Below, in pieces: positions 1 through 11,000 of a stretch of DNA of 64,000 nt (position 1 is the stretch's first letter; the number at the start of each line of letters is the position of its first letter). The translations under genes and the position numbers were made by a program. The stretch is from Aurelia coerulea (Eukaryota; Cnidaria; Scyphozoa; Semaeostomeae; Ulmaridae), in assembly GCA_039566865.1 (NCBI GenBank), contig CM076943.1:48386124-48450123 (forward strand), given 5' to 3'. The notes under the pieces were generated by a model. The model searched no databases. It saw only the letters and a list, made by a program, of their open reading frames with translations, and had not been told where the DNA came from.

Positions 1-72
1 ATAATTCCCGATAAGCAAATGTACTGTATTTATTAACTCTATTCTCCTTAATTTTTCCAACCCCCACCCCTA

Positions 73-1058
73 ATAGACCTTTTAGCTATTCTACAAAAGA
101 GCCTGGATCCAGACCTGGCCGTTTGAGGCGCGCGATCGCGCGCGCGCGCCTCGTCACGCACCTCAAACATTCGAGAGGCGTGATCTTTCACGCGCCAAAA
201 AAGGCTTTGTCTTAAAATCACGCACCTCGGCTTTTATCGTTGAAGGAAGAGTATCGGATATTCTTGGAAACTGGCATCTTCTTGTGAAAGGGAAATCAAT
301 AAATTAATTTGTTATTTAAATGAAATACGATATTAATACTTAATCCTTAAGTGCTGCCAATTGTACTTGCTCTCAATCCTTGCTATTTCCGGTATGTGAT
401 AATGACACAATATCATGATTGGGGCAAGGTCAAACAGGAAGATCAAATTTACACATCGAGAATAGAAATAAAACCACGAAAGCTGCGTTTGGAGGACATG
501 TGTCCTGAACTGGATACTTGCTTTCCAGCGCTCGATCATAAGTTCGATGTGAAGATGATTTGATGTGGAAGAATGGAAGGTATTTTGTTGCTCTTATTCC
601 AGGACTGTGGTAGCGCTATGGAGTAACTGGATTGAAAAGCACTCACCACCAAACGGCCTAAATTCGAGTGTCTAACAAAGAACGTAGCACAGAGGAAAAC
701 ATGATTTTTTATTCCTGTTACCATTCAAACCACAATGTCGATTTTGTTACTTCAATGCCGCTGTTTTTTGCAACACCTTCAAAACTCGTTTCTTCGTCCT
801 CAACCTCAAAAATCCCTCTTTACAGAGCGATATGTTTATTGCTCAGAATCACGCGCCTCAATAAGCAAGGCGCGTGATTTACCGCGCGCCACTAAAATAA
901 CTTACGGCCAGGTCTGTGGATCGAGCATTTTTTATACGCGAGGTTCAATCGAGTGGTATTAGAGCTTAAATCGTTATTGTGCACATTCGAAGATTCTACA
1001 AAATGTAGCAAGACATCGTTCGATTCGGATTCTTTTCAGAATAACTGAAAGGTCTATT
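73..1058. mobile_element. Foldback DNA element G1 with CpG-rich interior
   Basis: The left end AATAGACCTTTTAGCTATTC is mirrored by the right end ending GGTCTATT. Further in, CAGACCTGGCCG (about 110) mirrors CGGCCAGGTCTG (about 905). Just inside each arm are CpG-rich runs (CGCGCGATCGCGCG; GCGCGTGATTTACCGCGCGCC). No transposase is visible. Related ends occur at 5344-5534, near 28804 and near 40527. Confidence 0.6.
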
Positions 1059-1059
1059 G

Positions 1060-1514
1060 TTCCAACCCCGCCGATTATTACTATATTGAACCATTTCTAG
1101 TCCCTAATTATTATCACCCCCCTATTTATTCAGTACTCGAGAGTACAGATTTACTTACTTTTTCTCAAATAAGTCTGCAATTCCAATCTTGTTGTCTTCA
1201 GCTATTAGAAGAGAGAGAAATGATAATATTTTTCGATGAGATCTCCCGTGTGCAAGGAGAAAGTTATTTTATTCTCTGTTTTTAATTTGAATAGCCCGCA
1301 TTTAAATCTCTTCTGTGCAAGTGCCCCACATTGCAAAGTTTGGTTTGCGAGGCTGATTTCTCTGCTATGCACATTAAATTTCAGCTGCGGTTCTGGTGCT
1401 TTTTCATGAAACAATAAAGGTAATGATAGGCCCATTGTTTAGTGACACAAATACAGCCACAAAAGTGATTTCAATGAAGTAGAGATCATCTTTGCATTCT
1501 CCTAACTTTCCAAT
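1060..1514. other. Unassigned upstream sequence
   Basis: I see no coding pattern, repeat end or RNA gene here. Confidence 0.5.
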
Positions 1515-1522
1515 CTGGCAAA

Positions 1523-1895
1523 CAGGGTTGCCATTTGGCCGAGTTGCCAGACAAATTTCTCGATTCTGGTCACTTTTCAAAACCCTTGGCCATCTAAAAA
1601 TGATTTGGACTTTGGACAATTAATGCTCAAAATCAGACTGAAAATCTCAAACTTGCCAGCGAAGAAATAACAAAAAAGTAAAACATGAGGTAGAAGGCTT
1701 CAAAGAGAAAGGTGTAAAAAGGTTATTCTAGCACACAAAGCCATTCTCACTTACACTATTCTCACTTACTTCTAGCACACATAATTGGTTGAAATTTGGC
1801 TGTTTTTGAGCAGTTTCTTAGGTTGGCCGAATTTGGCCGTGAACCGTAACAATTTTGGCCGCAGATCATTTCAGACACCTGGCAACCCTGCTGTG
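1523..1895. mobile_element. hAT-like MITE with CAGGGTTGCC ends
   Basis: CAGGGTTGCC at 1523 is mirrored by GGCAACCCTG at 1881-1890. The 8-mer CTGGCAAA occurs immediately before the left end (1515-1522) and at 1896-1903, five bases past the right repeat, which would be an 8-bp target duplication with an imprecise end. TGGCC-type words recur inside. No coding capacity. Confidence 0.5.
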
Positions 1896-2419
1896 CTGGC
1901 AAATGCCATTGCACCCGTAGCCCAGAGACTGACAGAGTACTTTTCATGTTGTGCGCGCACGGAAGATCTTCCATACGCAATTTCTAAATAACAAAGAAAG
2001 GAAGACCAATAAAATTCATTGTATTCAAAACAATAGCCAGGCGTGCATCTCACATGCACACTTTTCAAACTTATCAGTCTGGCCTGCAACGCAACTGTTT
2101 GAAATTCAGTTGTTATTGTTATTACACAGGTAGAAATGAGCCCAAAACCCACATTTGGATTTTACAGAAATTCGAAATCAGGTGTGCAATCGTACATGAT
2201 TTTACAAGACCCATGGTATTGGACATACCTTATAATCGCACTATAGTGATTTTACTATTGAGAATCACAAATCGTATTTCAGCTGTACAAAATCCCATTA
2301 CGATCCTTCTATGATTTTTAACAGCAGCAAATAAGATTTGTGATTCTTCAATCGTATGTATAAGCGTCCGATTATCTGTATGTACAAGCTGTGCTCAATT
2401 TTTCAACAATTCAAATACC

Positions 2420-2960
2420 AACAAAATCGTGTGCGATTCTAGGATAAAGATCACATGTCTGATCCAAAACTTTGAAAATCACAAACGATTCCAATCTGAT
2501 TTTAAAGGTCAATAAATCTGTCTTGCATTATGAGAACATCAAAATCACGTGTGCTTTAGAAAGGAATGCAATCACAACTCTGATCAGCAACATGTTAAAA
2601 TCCTAAACGATTCCAATCCGATTTGTAAGGTCTGGAAATCGTTGTGTTATTGTGAGGACATTAAAATCGCATGCGCTTTCAGGAAGGAATATAATCACAA
2701 ACTCGATCATCAACATGTTAAAATCCCGTATGATTTCAATCTTATTTATCAGATCGTTCAATCTGGTGGTTTATGATAACCATCGGCGTAGAGGGGGATA
2801 AAATTTGGGGGGCTGCCCAATAAAAATCCATTGTTTAAGAAAATTTTGCCCGACTTAACGCGGATTTCTGCCCGATTATGGCTGATTTTTGCAAAAAAAT
2901 TTGGATGTCTCCTACGCCTATGATGATAACATTTCAAAGCGTGCACACTTTTAGAAAGGA
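2420..2960. repeat. Degenerate tandem repeat, unit about 121 bp
   Basis: Three diverged units begin near 2422, 2540 and 2662. Each starts AAAATC-[AG]-C-[AG]-TGTGC-like and contains CACAA..TGATC..CA then AAAATC/AC. A fourth partial unit resumes near 2923 beyond a MITE insertion. The upstream stretch from about 2160 is similarly rich in AATC/GATT words and may be older units. Confidence 0.6.
2781..2922. mobile_element. 142-bp hAT-like MITE with 8-bp TSD
   Basis: Ends CATCGGCGTAG and CTACGCCTATG are near-perfect inverted repeats. The flanking 8-mer ATGATAAC is duplicated exactly (2773-2780 and 2923-2930). The element sits inside the tandem repeat above. The TSD length suggests a hAT-superfamily transposase acting in trans. 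Confidence 0.7.
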
Positions 2961-4150
2961 ATAAAAACCCAGGGGGTTGAGTGTATAATGGGTGCCATCC
3001 ATGGAGGTGTTTTGGGTCCCAAATTCTCTTTCCAAGGGTTATTTTTAGAGGATTTTCCATTAAAAAAGGATCAGTTTGTACATGGTTTGTATGAAATGAG
3101 CAAAATTGTTAAAAGCGTATACCTTTTTCACCAAAAGCTCTATTTTAGTTCCCTCTTTCTATGAAGCCTCCTTATTTCAAATACAAGAAGATGCAGAAAG
3201 CCTTCATGTTCATTAAAAATACACTCAAGGCAGGCTCAATGGAGCTTTACGGTAAGGGTTTTTTCAATCCAGACAGCGAGCTTCGGAAGAAACTTTTACC
3301 GTCGGGAAATGTTTTTCGCGATAGTGGTTTTGGACAAGAAACAGGATGCCGCTGCGAAATGCCTCACACAGAGTTCACTGCGGAGGTGCTGCGTATTGCG
3401 CACGTGCGCAGCCAAACTTTGGCGGTTGCAATTTTGAATATTTGAACACATGAAGAAGGAAGTTTAGCTAACTGAGCTGGATTGGGACGCTCTGCAAAGC
3501 AAAAGACGGCTTTGTGACAACACTCAACGTCTCAAAGGATCAAGGATGTGTCAGAGAAGGTTGGCAAGATATTTAGGACAAAGAACATATACACATCCTT
3601 GATGATGGGTAAGTTTGCAAACCTGTTTGAACAAATCAAACATCTCTGCTAAATTTGGGCCTAAATTAGTGGGCGTGTTCTCGATTTGAAAACTGTAAAT
3701 CTTTTATCGCAAATCTTCGCTTCATCAGATCAGAGCCTATCTTTTTAACGGGTTTTTGGGAAGCAGATTGAACTGTTCAACACAGATGGGACAAACTATT
3801 TATTGGTCAGGTCAAGAAAAGTCAGTAAAATATGAATCTCTGGCCCTGCCTGGGCTTTGTGAACAAAAACATCAAACTATTATGTGAGGTGCTCAAACTT
3901 TTTCTAGGCATGGAACTAGAAGGGGGTACGAAAAATATGGTCCTTTGCAGGTGCCTCCAAGAATTTTTGTGATAAAATGTATTTTTAGATGTAACTTTTC
4001 CTCAATAAAACACACACAAATTTATAAGATGACTTGACAAAAAAGTCATGTAGTCATTTTATTGTGATTTCATAAAAACAAAACAAAGAAAGAGGTTCTA
4101 AAATTGGGTTCTAAAATTTGACTCAAATATAATTAAAACATTGAGTTGGC
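2961..4150. other. Unassigned upstream sequence
   Basis: A 94-codon open frame at 3161-3445 (+) has no recognisable motif, no signal peptide and no splice-linked partner that I can see. A small hairpin (ATCAAGGATGTGT near 3537, ACACATCCTTGAT near 3591) is present. Otherwise I see nothing. Confidence 0.4.
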
Positions 4151-4155
4151 ATTAA

Positions 4156-4336
4156 AGACAAATGACGGAGATATAAGGTGACTTAAATCAGGGGCCTGGG
4201 CAATCTAAATATAACCTATTGAATCCCATTGTATTTGATGATATCGAGAGATTCGCAAATCAATCAGACAAATGAAAGCACTAAGCCATCTTTTGTTCTA
4301 TTTTTAAACTAGGCGCTATATATCCGTCATTTGTCT
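4156..4336. mobile_element. TTAA-flanked MITE P
   Basis: TIR AGACAAATGACGG / CCGTCATTTGTCT, with TTAA directly outside each end (4152-4155 and 4337-4340). A TTAA target duplication is typical of piggyBac-like transposition. Length 181 bp, non-coding. Confidence 0.7.
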
Positions 4337-5343
4337 TTAATAGCACACTCAAGAACATTATCAACCTCTCTTTTCAATCAAAAACAAAAGTCTTGGAATT
4401 AAACCAAAGGAATTCCTGAGGATAATGCAATGATTAAGAAGTCTTGGTCTCCACTGCTAATTTAGCATGATTGTAGGATAAGAAGGGCCATCACCATTTT
4501 GTCACCAAAATTTAGGATAGTGTTAACCCTCAGCTATTTATATGGACTTGATGCCTTTAAGTATGGGGCCCCCAAACACTTTTTTCGCTAAGGGCCCCAT
4601 CAGCGCTCAAAAACAAACTAGCATGGTAGCAGTGCTACCGGGATGGTAGCTGAAATGCTCAAATTTCCCAGGAAGGAAGAGGGGAAAAAGGAAAAAGAAA
4701 GGTTTCTACTGCCTGGTTCTCGGAAAGCTACCCATTTATGTTGCCAAAATATTCCTTTGTTCCCACTCTTGTCATGAAGTTTGGTAAACTGATTTTTGCC
4801 AATTTAAGCCAAACCAACCCATTTTTATAGAAATCTGTTGAAAGATGACACTTATTTAAAAAGAATTTCGCATCCAAACCAAAAACCCACCCATATTGGT
4901 GGCACGTACGCCTGTACCGTAAACATCTATTGTATAAATTGTATCCCCTGGATTGTATCAAACAGACTTATTTTGATCCATTTGCACAGAGGTCATCAAA
5001 AATAATTAGGGAGCTACATCAATGGATCAGGATACCGTTACATTTTCAATGTCATATTGTCATATCAATGCCATGGCTGGGGTTCAAAAATTCAAATCAG
5101 GTTTTCCCTGCCATTGGTGGGCCTGGGTACCCTCTTCGTTTTCAATGACAAATATTTTTTCTCTAATCTCTTGTAGATGGTTGGATGAAAATGTAGAGTT
5201 TACAGGAAGTATATACTGCATCAGACATCACTATGGTTTGGAAGTAAAGTACTCTTTGCAGTTGGCGGTCAAAATGTGACGTTTATTTTGGGACAACGTA
5301 TTTGTAAATATGTAAACATATTGTTAAATAGGGTTTTCTACAA

Positions 5344-5534
5344 TGCTATAGACATTTGGATATTCCAAAGCGCCTGGATCAAGCAATATCTTTTATACAT
5401 TTTGTAGAAAGCTGAATAATTTTGAATATCAGTGACTAAAGCTGGAATTCCACGCAGTCAAACATTTCATCTAAAATGTATAAAAAAGCATTCCTTGATC
5501 CAGACTCTTAATTGTAGAATAGCCAAGAGGCATC
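5344..5534. mobile_element. Short foldback related to element G1
   Basis: Left GCGCCTGGATCAAGCAATAT and TTTTATACATTTTGTAGA are mirrored by AAAATGTATAAAAAAGCATT and CCTTGATCCAGACTCTTAAT. The outer ends CTATAGACATT and TGTAGAATAGCC resemble the ends of G1. About 190 bp, non-coding. Confidence 0.6.
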
Positions 5535-7185
5535 AATTGAATTTCCAAAAGTTTGCCAGTAAATATCAGTCTTGGGCCAGGCAAAAAGCTTATTCACATA
5601 AGTCAGTTCTTCTCTTCCACTTTCCAATGTTATCCTGCAGACTTTGCAAGGGTTTTGAAATGGTCTTTATTGTAAGGAAATTGGTCCTGTATCAGTGAAT
5701 AAATTGTGTTAGAAGTGGAGCAACAGGATAAATGGCATGACCAATCTCTTTCTTTGCTTTGATATTCTAATTTATGAAGTGTCAAAAGCATAAGAATCAG
5801 TCTCAAGAGCTTCAGCTCAAGCACTTTCATACACGCTGTAACTCCCCATAATAACAAAGAGGTCCCTTTCAAAACTATCTATATTTTCAGTAGAATTCAT
5901 ACAAATTGAAAGGCCAAGACAGTTTTATAAGCAGAATTAAACATAGCATAGTATCTTGTTTTCAAATGAAGTTGATGGCAAAAGTGAAAGACAATACATC
6001 TGCAGTTATCATTGACTCTTTGTCTTTCTTTCTGCAGTTCAGTGAACATGCAAACATCTGTGCATATTGAGTTACCCACAAAGCTATTTTTGAATCTGCT
6101 TGGTGCATATTTGTATGTATTGTGATCTTGGCATGGGAAGAATTACACAAGAGAGTAGGACAAGAGTGGTAGCAATCGAGGTAAAAAGCTAATATCCACT
6201 CTGGTCCCGTGTATCTCTCTTGTAGGGGCTTGCTGTTGACGCTAGCGCTGTTGACAGCTTAAGGCTCATTGCAGCTAGAGCATTTCTTTGCCTGAAAAGG
6301 CAAAGTTATCCCTTTACCTCACTTCCTACCCATGCTGAGACCACCATACTATGGAATGTATCAAATTATGAACAAAATCACATTGGATTATCACATGGTT
6401 CAGTATCATGTGAGAGTGAGCAAGTCCATAAATCATGGGTTGTGATTATACAGCACACCAAATCACAAAGGATGAAAACAAATGATAAATCCAAAATCAT
6501 AGGTTGTGATTATGCAAGCAATATAATCACAAAGGATCATTGTGTGATTATAGTTTTCATAATCATATGCTTTGATTTCTTTATGGGTCTGTTCCCAGAC
6601 GATTCCACCCAAGTAAAAAGAATGCTCGAATTTCCAGTCTGCAAAATCAAGAGACAATTTCAAAAGAATAAAAATCACATGCGATTGTACCGTCAGAGAA
6701 TTCTAGTGCTGCTTCAAGTGGGATTTCACATGTGACAATCACATGCGATTAAGGGGTCAGATTGAACGCGATTCAGAATCACAAGTGCAATCCTGTGAAA
6801 AATCATGTAGGATTGCATGCTGGATTTAGGGTCTTTTTTACCTGTGATTATGTTGCCTGCTTTTTCAAAACAACAGAACAGGTCTATCTCGTGTCTACTA
6901 CTGGACCATATTCTAAAGGCATGACTTGCTTTCTTTGACTTAGCCCTTTTTATTGTGTAATTGTAACCTATTTGTCGTTGTTTTTGCCACAAATAATAAT
7001 AGGCCTACTCTACTGTGGTGTGGTCTGGCCTAAAAAATTACGCACACACACACTGACTGACACACATAAATAATGCTCATTTCAGTTTTAGAACTTTTCA
7101 ATGCTCAAGCTTTCGGCTTCAAAATTAACTTTGAATCATTCGATGGATGACCGATCATTTGGATGAAGCAAAAGGCATTTCTTAC
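5535..7185. other. Unassigned region; AATCACATG-rich segment 6370-6830
   Basis: From about 6370 to 6830 the words AATCAC, ATCATATG and CACATGCGATT recur in both orientations, similar in style to 2160-2760. It is probably another old copy of that repeat family. The rest shows no gene; short open frames on both strands lack motifs or plausible splicing. Confidence 0.4.
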
Positions 7186-7234
7186 CAACAGTATCGCCAT
7201 ATAAAAATTTGTCATCATCGTCCAGCTCCGCCAT
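7186..7234 (-). CDS. Probable first coding exon of a divergent gene, possibly Fip1-like
   Basis: On the minus strand an ATG at 7234 with strong Kozak context (A at -3, G at +4) opens MAELDDDDKFLYGDTV. After one further base comes a consensus donor GTAAGA at 7185. An acidic run followed by W/F-LYG is typical of the N-terminus of Fip1/FIP1L1, a subunit of the cleavage-and-polyadenylation factor that bridges poly(A) polymerase. This is inferred from 16 residues only. I could not find downstream exons on the minus strand between 1 and 7185, so they may be beyond the window or too short to see. Confidence 0.45.
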
Positions 7235-7916
7235 CTTTTGCTCTGCACCATGCAAGTGACGTCTATTGAGTTGAATTGCCTGATCAGCGGTCTCATTGAG
7301 GCTCCTGCGTATTACAGCGAAAAGTCCAGTTATGAAAGGCAAATTTTACTGGAACCCAGAACAAATTGCAATATAATTTTTTGTGGGAAACTATTCTTCA
7401 GCTGCTATTTAAAAGAATATGAAAAATCTAGGAAAATCTAAGCATCGGAAGGCCTTGAAATTTAATATATTTTATTGGATAATCCTTAGGAAATTTGGTA
7501 TCTATTCTCTCAACAGTTATTTTTTTACCAATTCTTCGTTTAAATCTCAATGTATTGGACTACTATTTGTGGGAAAATGATTCTGCTATAGGTTTGATTA
7601 ATAATTAATTGTTTGTGAACAATTGATGTTGATGATTGATGTAATAAGACAGAAACTAAAACATGGTTTGATGATATCCAGTCAAAATATGGCATATTTT
7701 TGATAACATGGTAAATGGTTAAAAAGCAAGAGATAAAAAAACGAAGAATAGAAAATTATCATACAAAAACCCTCCCCAAAATATATGTAGTGGTCCTCCA
7801 GGGCCCCTCCCCCCCCTCCCCCACGCTCTGATTTCTCCTTGGAGGTGCGCTGTGAATTTTGCTGCGAAGGAATCTATTGATATCGAGGTTGAGCAGTTCT
7901 GGTCTTTCTCGATAAA
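7235..7916. promoter_or_regulatory. Putative shared divergent promoter region
   Basis: This 682-bp interval separates the two opposed start codons. It contains a C-rich stretch at about 7801-7823 (runs of C broken by T, similar to Sp1/KLF sites) roughly 95 bp before the SGPP-like ATG. I see no TATA box at a sensible distance. The promoter role is inferred from gene arrangement. Confidence 0.4.
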
Positions 7917-8019
7917 ATGGAGAGGCGGTTGGGCAAGGCGGATGCCTGCGAAAAAGAAACTGAAGATTTCATTCCAAAAACAACAGATGCCGAGGAAACA
8001 ATCGTAGAAGCGCCTATCG
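7917..8019 (+). CDS. SGPP-like exon 1 (start codon)
   Basis: Encodes residues 1-34 plus one base of codon 35. Acidic and hydrophilic (many E, D, K, T), consistent with a cytosolic N-terminal tail. The ATG is preceded by AAA and followed by G, a good Kozak context. The donor after ATCG is GTATGT. Confidence 0.85.
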
Positions 8020-11000
8020 GTATGTTTTAATTTTCAAACTTAAAATGGATAACTCCTTAATTCGCAACCAATCCGCTATTATCAACATGTCAAGGTGGAT
8101 TGTTCTTGGCCGGCTTTATTTTCCCAGTCTGTTCCTACAACATTTGGTAGTAGGCCTTCTTTTGAATGACTTAAAACATCTGGTTTCTGTGTTTTGATAA
8201 CCGAAAGTTCTTTATTCGCATTTCCTCTAATCAATAAGGAGAATTGCTCAATAGTTTAGTCACAACATGACGGTGTTTTGGTTTGGTTTGAATCTCGCAA
8301 ACTTTCACTCTCAGCCAAGCCGCTTGATTCATATGAGATGACAACACACATAAAACTCATAGAAATGTATTATTCTCCGGGCGACCTTTGGCACTCTATC
8401 AAGTGTTTAACTTGTTCGGACTTGCTAAGCCCTGAAACTAATTTGGGGCTGTTTTAGCCACAAAACTGACAACATGAATATAAGTGTTGAATAAAGCAAT
8501 ATGGTTTTCACCTGTATTGACATTTGCCATATAAAATCTTCACCTTGTTCTTGTATCCTGGGAAATAAGAGATTCTTTGTATGTCAATATTGAAATATAG
8601 TTTGTCATGTGAACATCTGATCTGATCATGCATGCATGGTTTATATTAGCAGTTGGTCAGGTTGTGAAATTCTGCTGAGCAATGCCAGGGGAAGATACTG
8701 TTTCCAATATCTTTGATAAAAATTGATTTTTAGATGCTGGAAAGTGATTGAAATTTGACTGAAAATTTGACCAATTTGATCTTAGATTTATGCCAATGCT
8801 TGAAATTCTTTTATATAGAATTTTTTCAAATCCAGGTTGCACTTTTCATCATTTTGTAATCATGAAAGGTCTGTATGGAAAGTTTGGCACTTGCACACCC
8901 AAGAGAAACAATAGGGTATTCAAAACAGACAATAGATAAACAATCACTCTTCTTGCATACCTGAAGTCTCAGTGAAAATTTCCCTACTTTCCATACTGGA
9001 GGAAAGGTACTACCTACAAGGCATATATTTCCAAGTTACTAAGTTGCTATCAAAACAAAAGCATTTTGCAGCAAAGCCAAACATCTGCTAAATAGAACTC
9101 GAATTTGTTGGACCAAATTTATGCGATGGAAATTGATAGTGCGTGCCACCTTTGTCTCCTTGTTTTGTAAGGTTGTTTTCTAATTTGCTGCCTTCAATCC
9201 AGGACGATGGTTCACATGGATATGTTTGCAAGAAATCAAACATTGCAAACAGGTCTCAAAATTGCATTGCAAAGGCTCACATACATGATTTGCCAACATT
9301 TGCAGGCAAATTTCAAACATAGAATCGCATGTGATCTGCGAATTGCAAATGAAGTGGAAATAGGTCTTATATATATGAAAAAATTGCAATTAAAATTCAA
9401 AGGAACCCTTACGAAATTCCGAGTACTCAAATAATTGATTATAAAGAAACTTTCAGTAGTGCCTGCAGTGGTAAAATAGGTTTATGGCGGGAAACAGGAC
9501 CCTAAACTGATAATCCAATGTTTGCTATGTCAAGGAGGGTCCATAGTTCAAACAGTTGCCGCTGGAGGAAAATTGTCAATGATTTTAGCAAAAGCTATCC
9601 AGGTGAATTCACACTGAAAGTGTTTTATTACTGCTGCCCAGGTCAGGCTTGAGCCTGATAAAACATTAAGCATTTCCTGGGCTGTGTCCACAAAAGCCCT
9701 AATTCAACCCAAAGCTTTGACACAGATGCAGACATGCCCAAAGCCTGAAATAAACAAGAATTGATGCAATTTTCCTTCTTTGCTTTCTAACTGTTTTGAG
9801 CTGTACAGTTTATGTTATCTGTGATGACTAATGCAAGGAAGCTGAACTTACTGAGCCCTCATAGAGATAAACCATTCTTTATTGATGACTCCTCTAGAGT
9901 CTTTCCTTGCTTATTCATTGATCTAATGATTATGGCACAATGCCAAACTGAAAACCTAAAACTGTCTGGACATTATTAAGATGACCTCCTTTGTTGTTGA
10001 CACTTTTCCTCATTAATGTTTATATGGGAAAGCTTAAAGATTTAAGCTACTTAGAAACAATTGTTTGGGGGAATATATTGCAGGATTTGACCACAAAGTA
10101 GTAATATTAAATATGCAAACTGTCTATGTTTAATGATGATGAGTCATCTTAATACCAAAATTTACTTAACCTATGTCTTCAAAAATTTAAAAATATCCTC
10201 CAATGGCTGAACTGAGGCTCGGCTGAGTTCAGTTTTTCATTTTAAAATTCCACAACATACAAAATTCACTAACTGAAGGAGACTGTTTTTGATCTTGAAC
10301 GGAATGTCATTCCAGAATTTAAGCACCTGCATGTCTGATGGATCTTAGGGCCTGTTTATATGAGGAAAATCATCCCACCTTCCAGCCTGTGGGCTGAGAG
10401 GTTCTATAAAATCCCTTGTAATTTTCATCTTGTGTTTATATGGAAAATGAGCCAGCCCGGCTGGGTAAAATCCCACTCTACAAGAAGTGGGATCTCACTG
10501 AGGTGGGATGAAATCATTTGTTTGCACACATGCCAATGTGAAAACAAAAGGAAACCTAATCGCTGCTGGCGCCAAACACCAATTACAATTTGTTATTGTC
10601 TGAAATCATGGGCTGGGAGGTGGGATGAAAATGCTGGAAGGTGAGATGAAAATTTTACATATAAACAAACACAGATTTCATCCAACCTGACAGCCGATAA
10701 CCTGGAAGGTGGGATGATTTTCCTCATATAAACAGGCCCTTAGGCCATACTGCAGAGTGTATCTCCATCATGGGCTGACCCTTTTTAGAGATTGATATTG
10801 TAGATTGTAGAGTATTCTTAGGCATCATAAGAATATCACCTTTGCGAGCCTGCCTTGTATCATACTGACACACTTTGTGATACACTGAAGCACTTTGCAT
10901 ATTTTTTGTTGGAAAAGAGTTTGAGTTTGTACTGAAATTTTCTTAAAATTATCAGATTTTGAGCACTCAGAGTTTCTTAGGGTTTCTTACCAGTTCCATA

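Noticed and set aside
3161..3445. 94-codon + strand frame upstream of the gene
   Set aside because: No motif, family resemblance or promoter/splice context. Similar-length frames occur by chance throughout.
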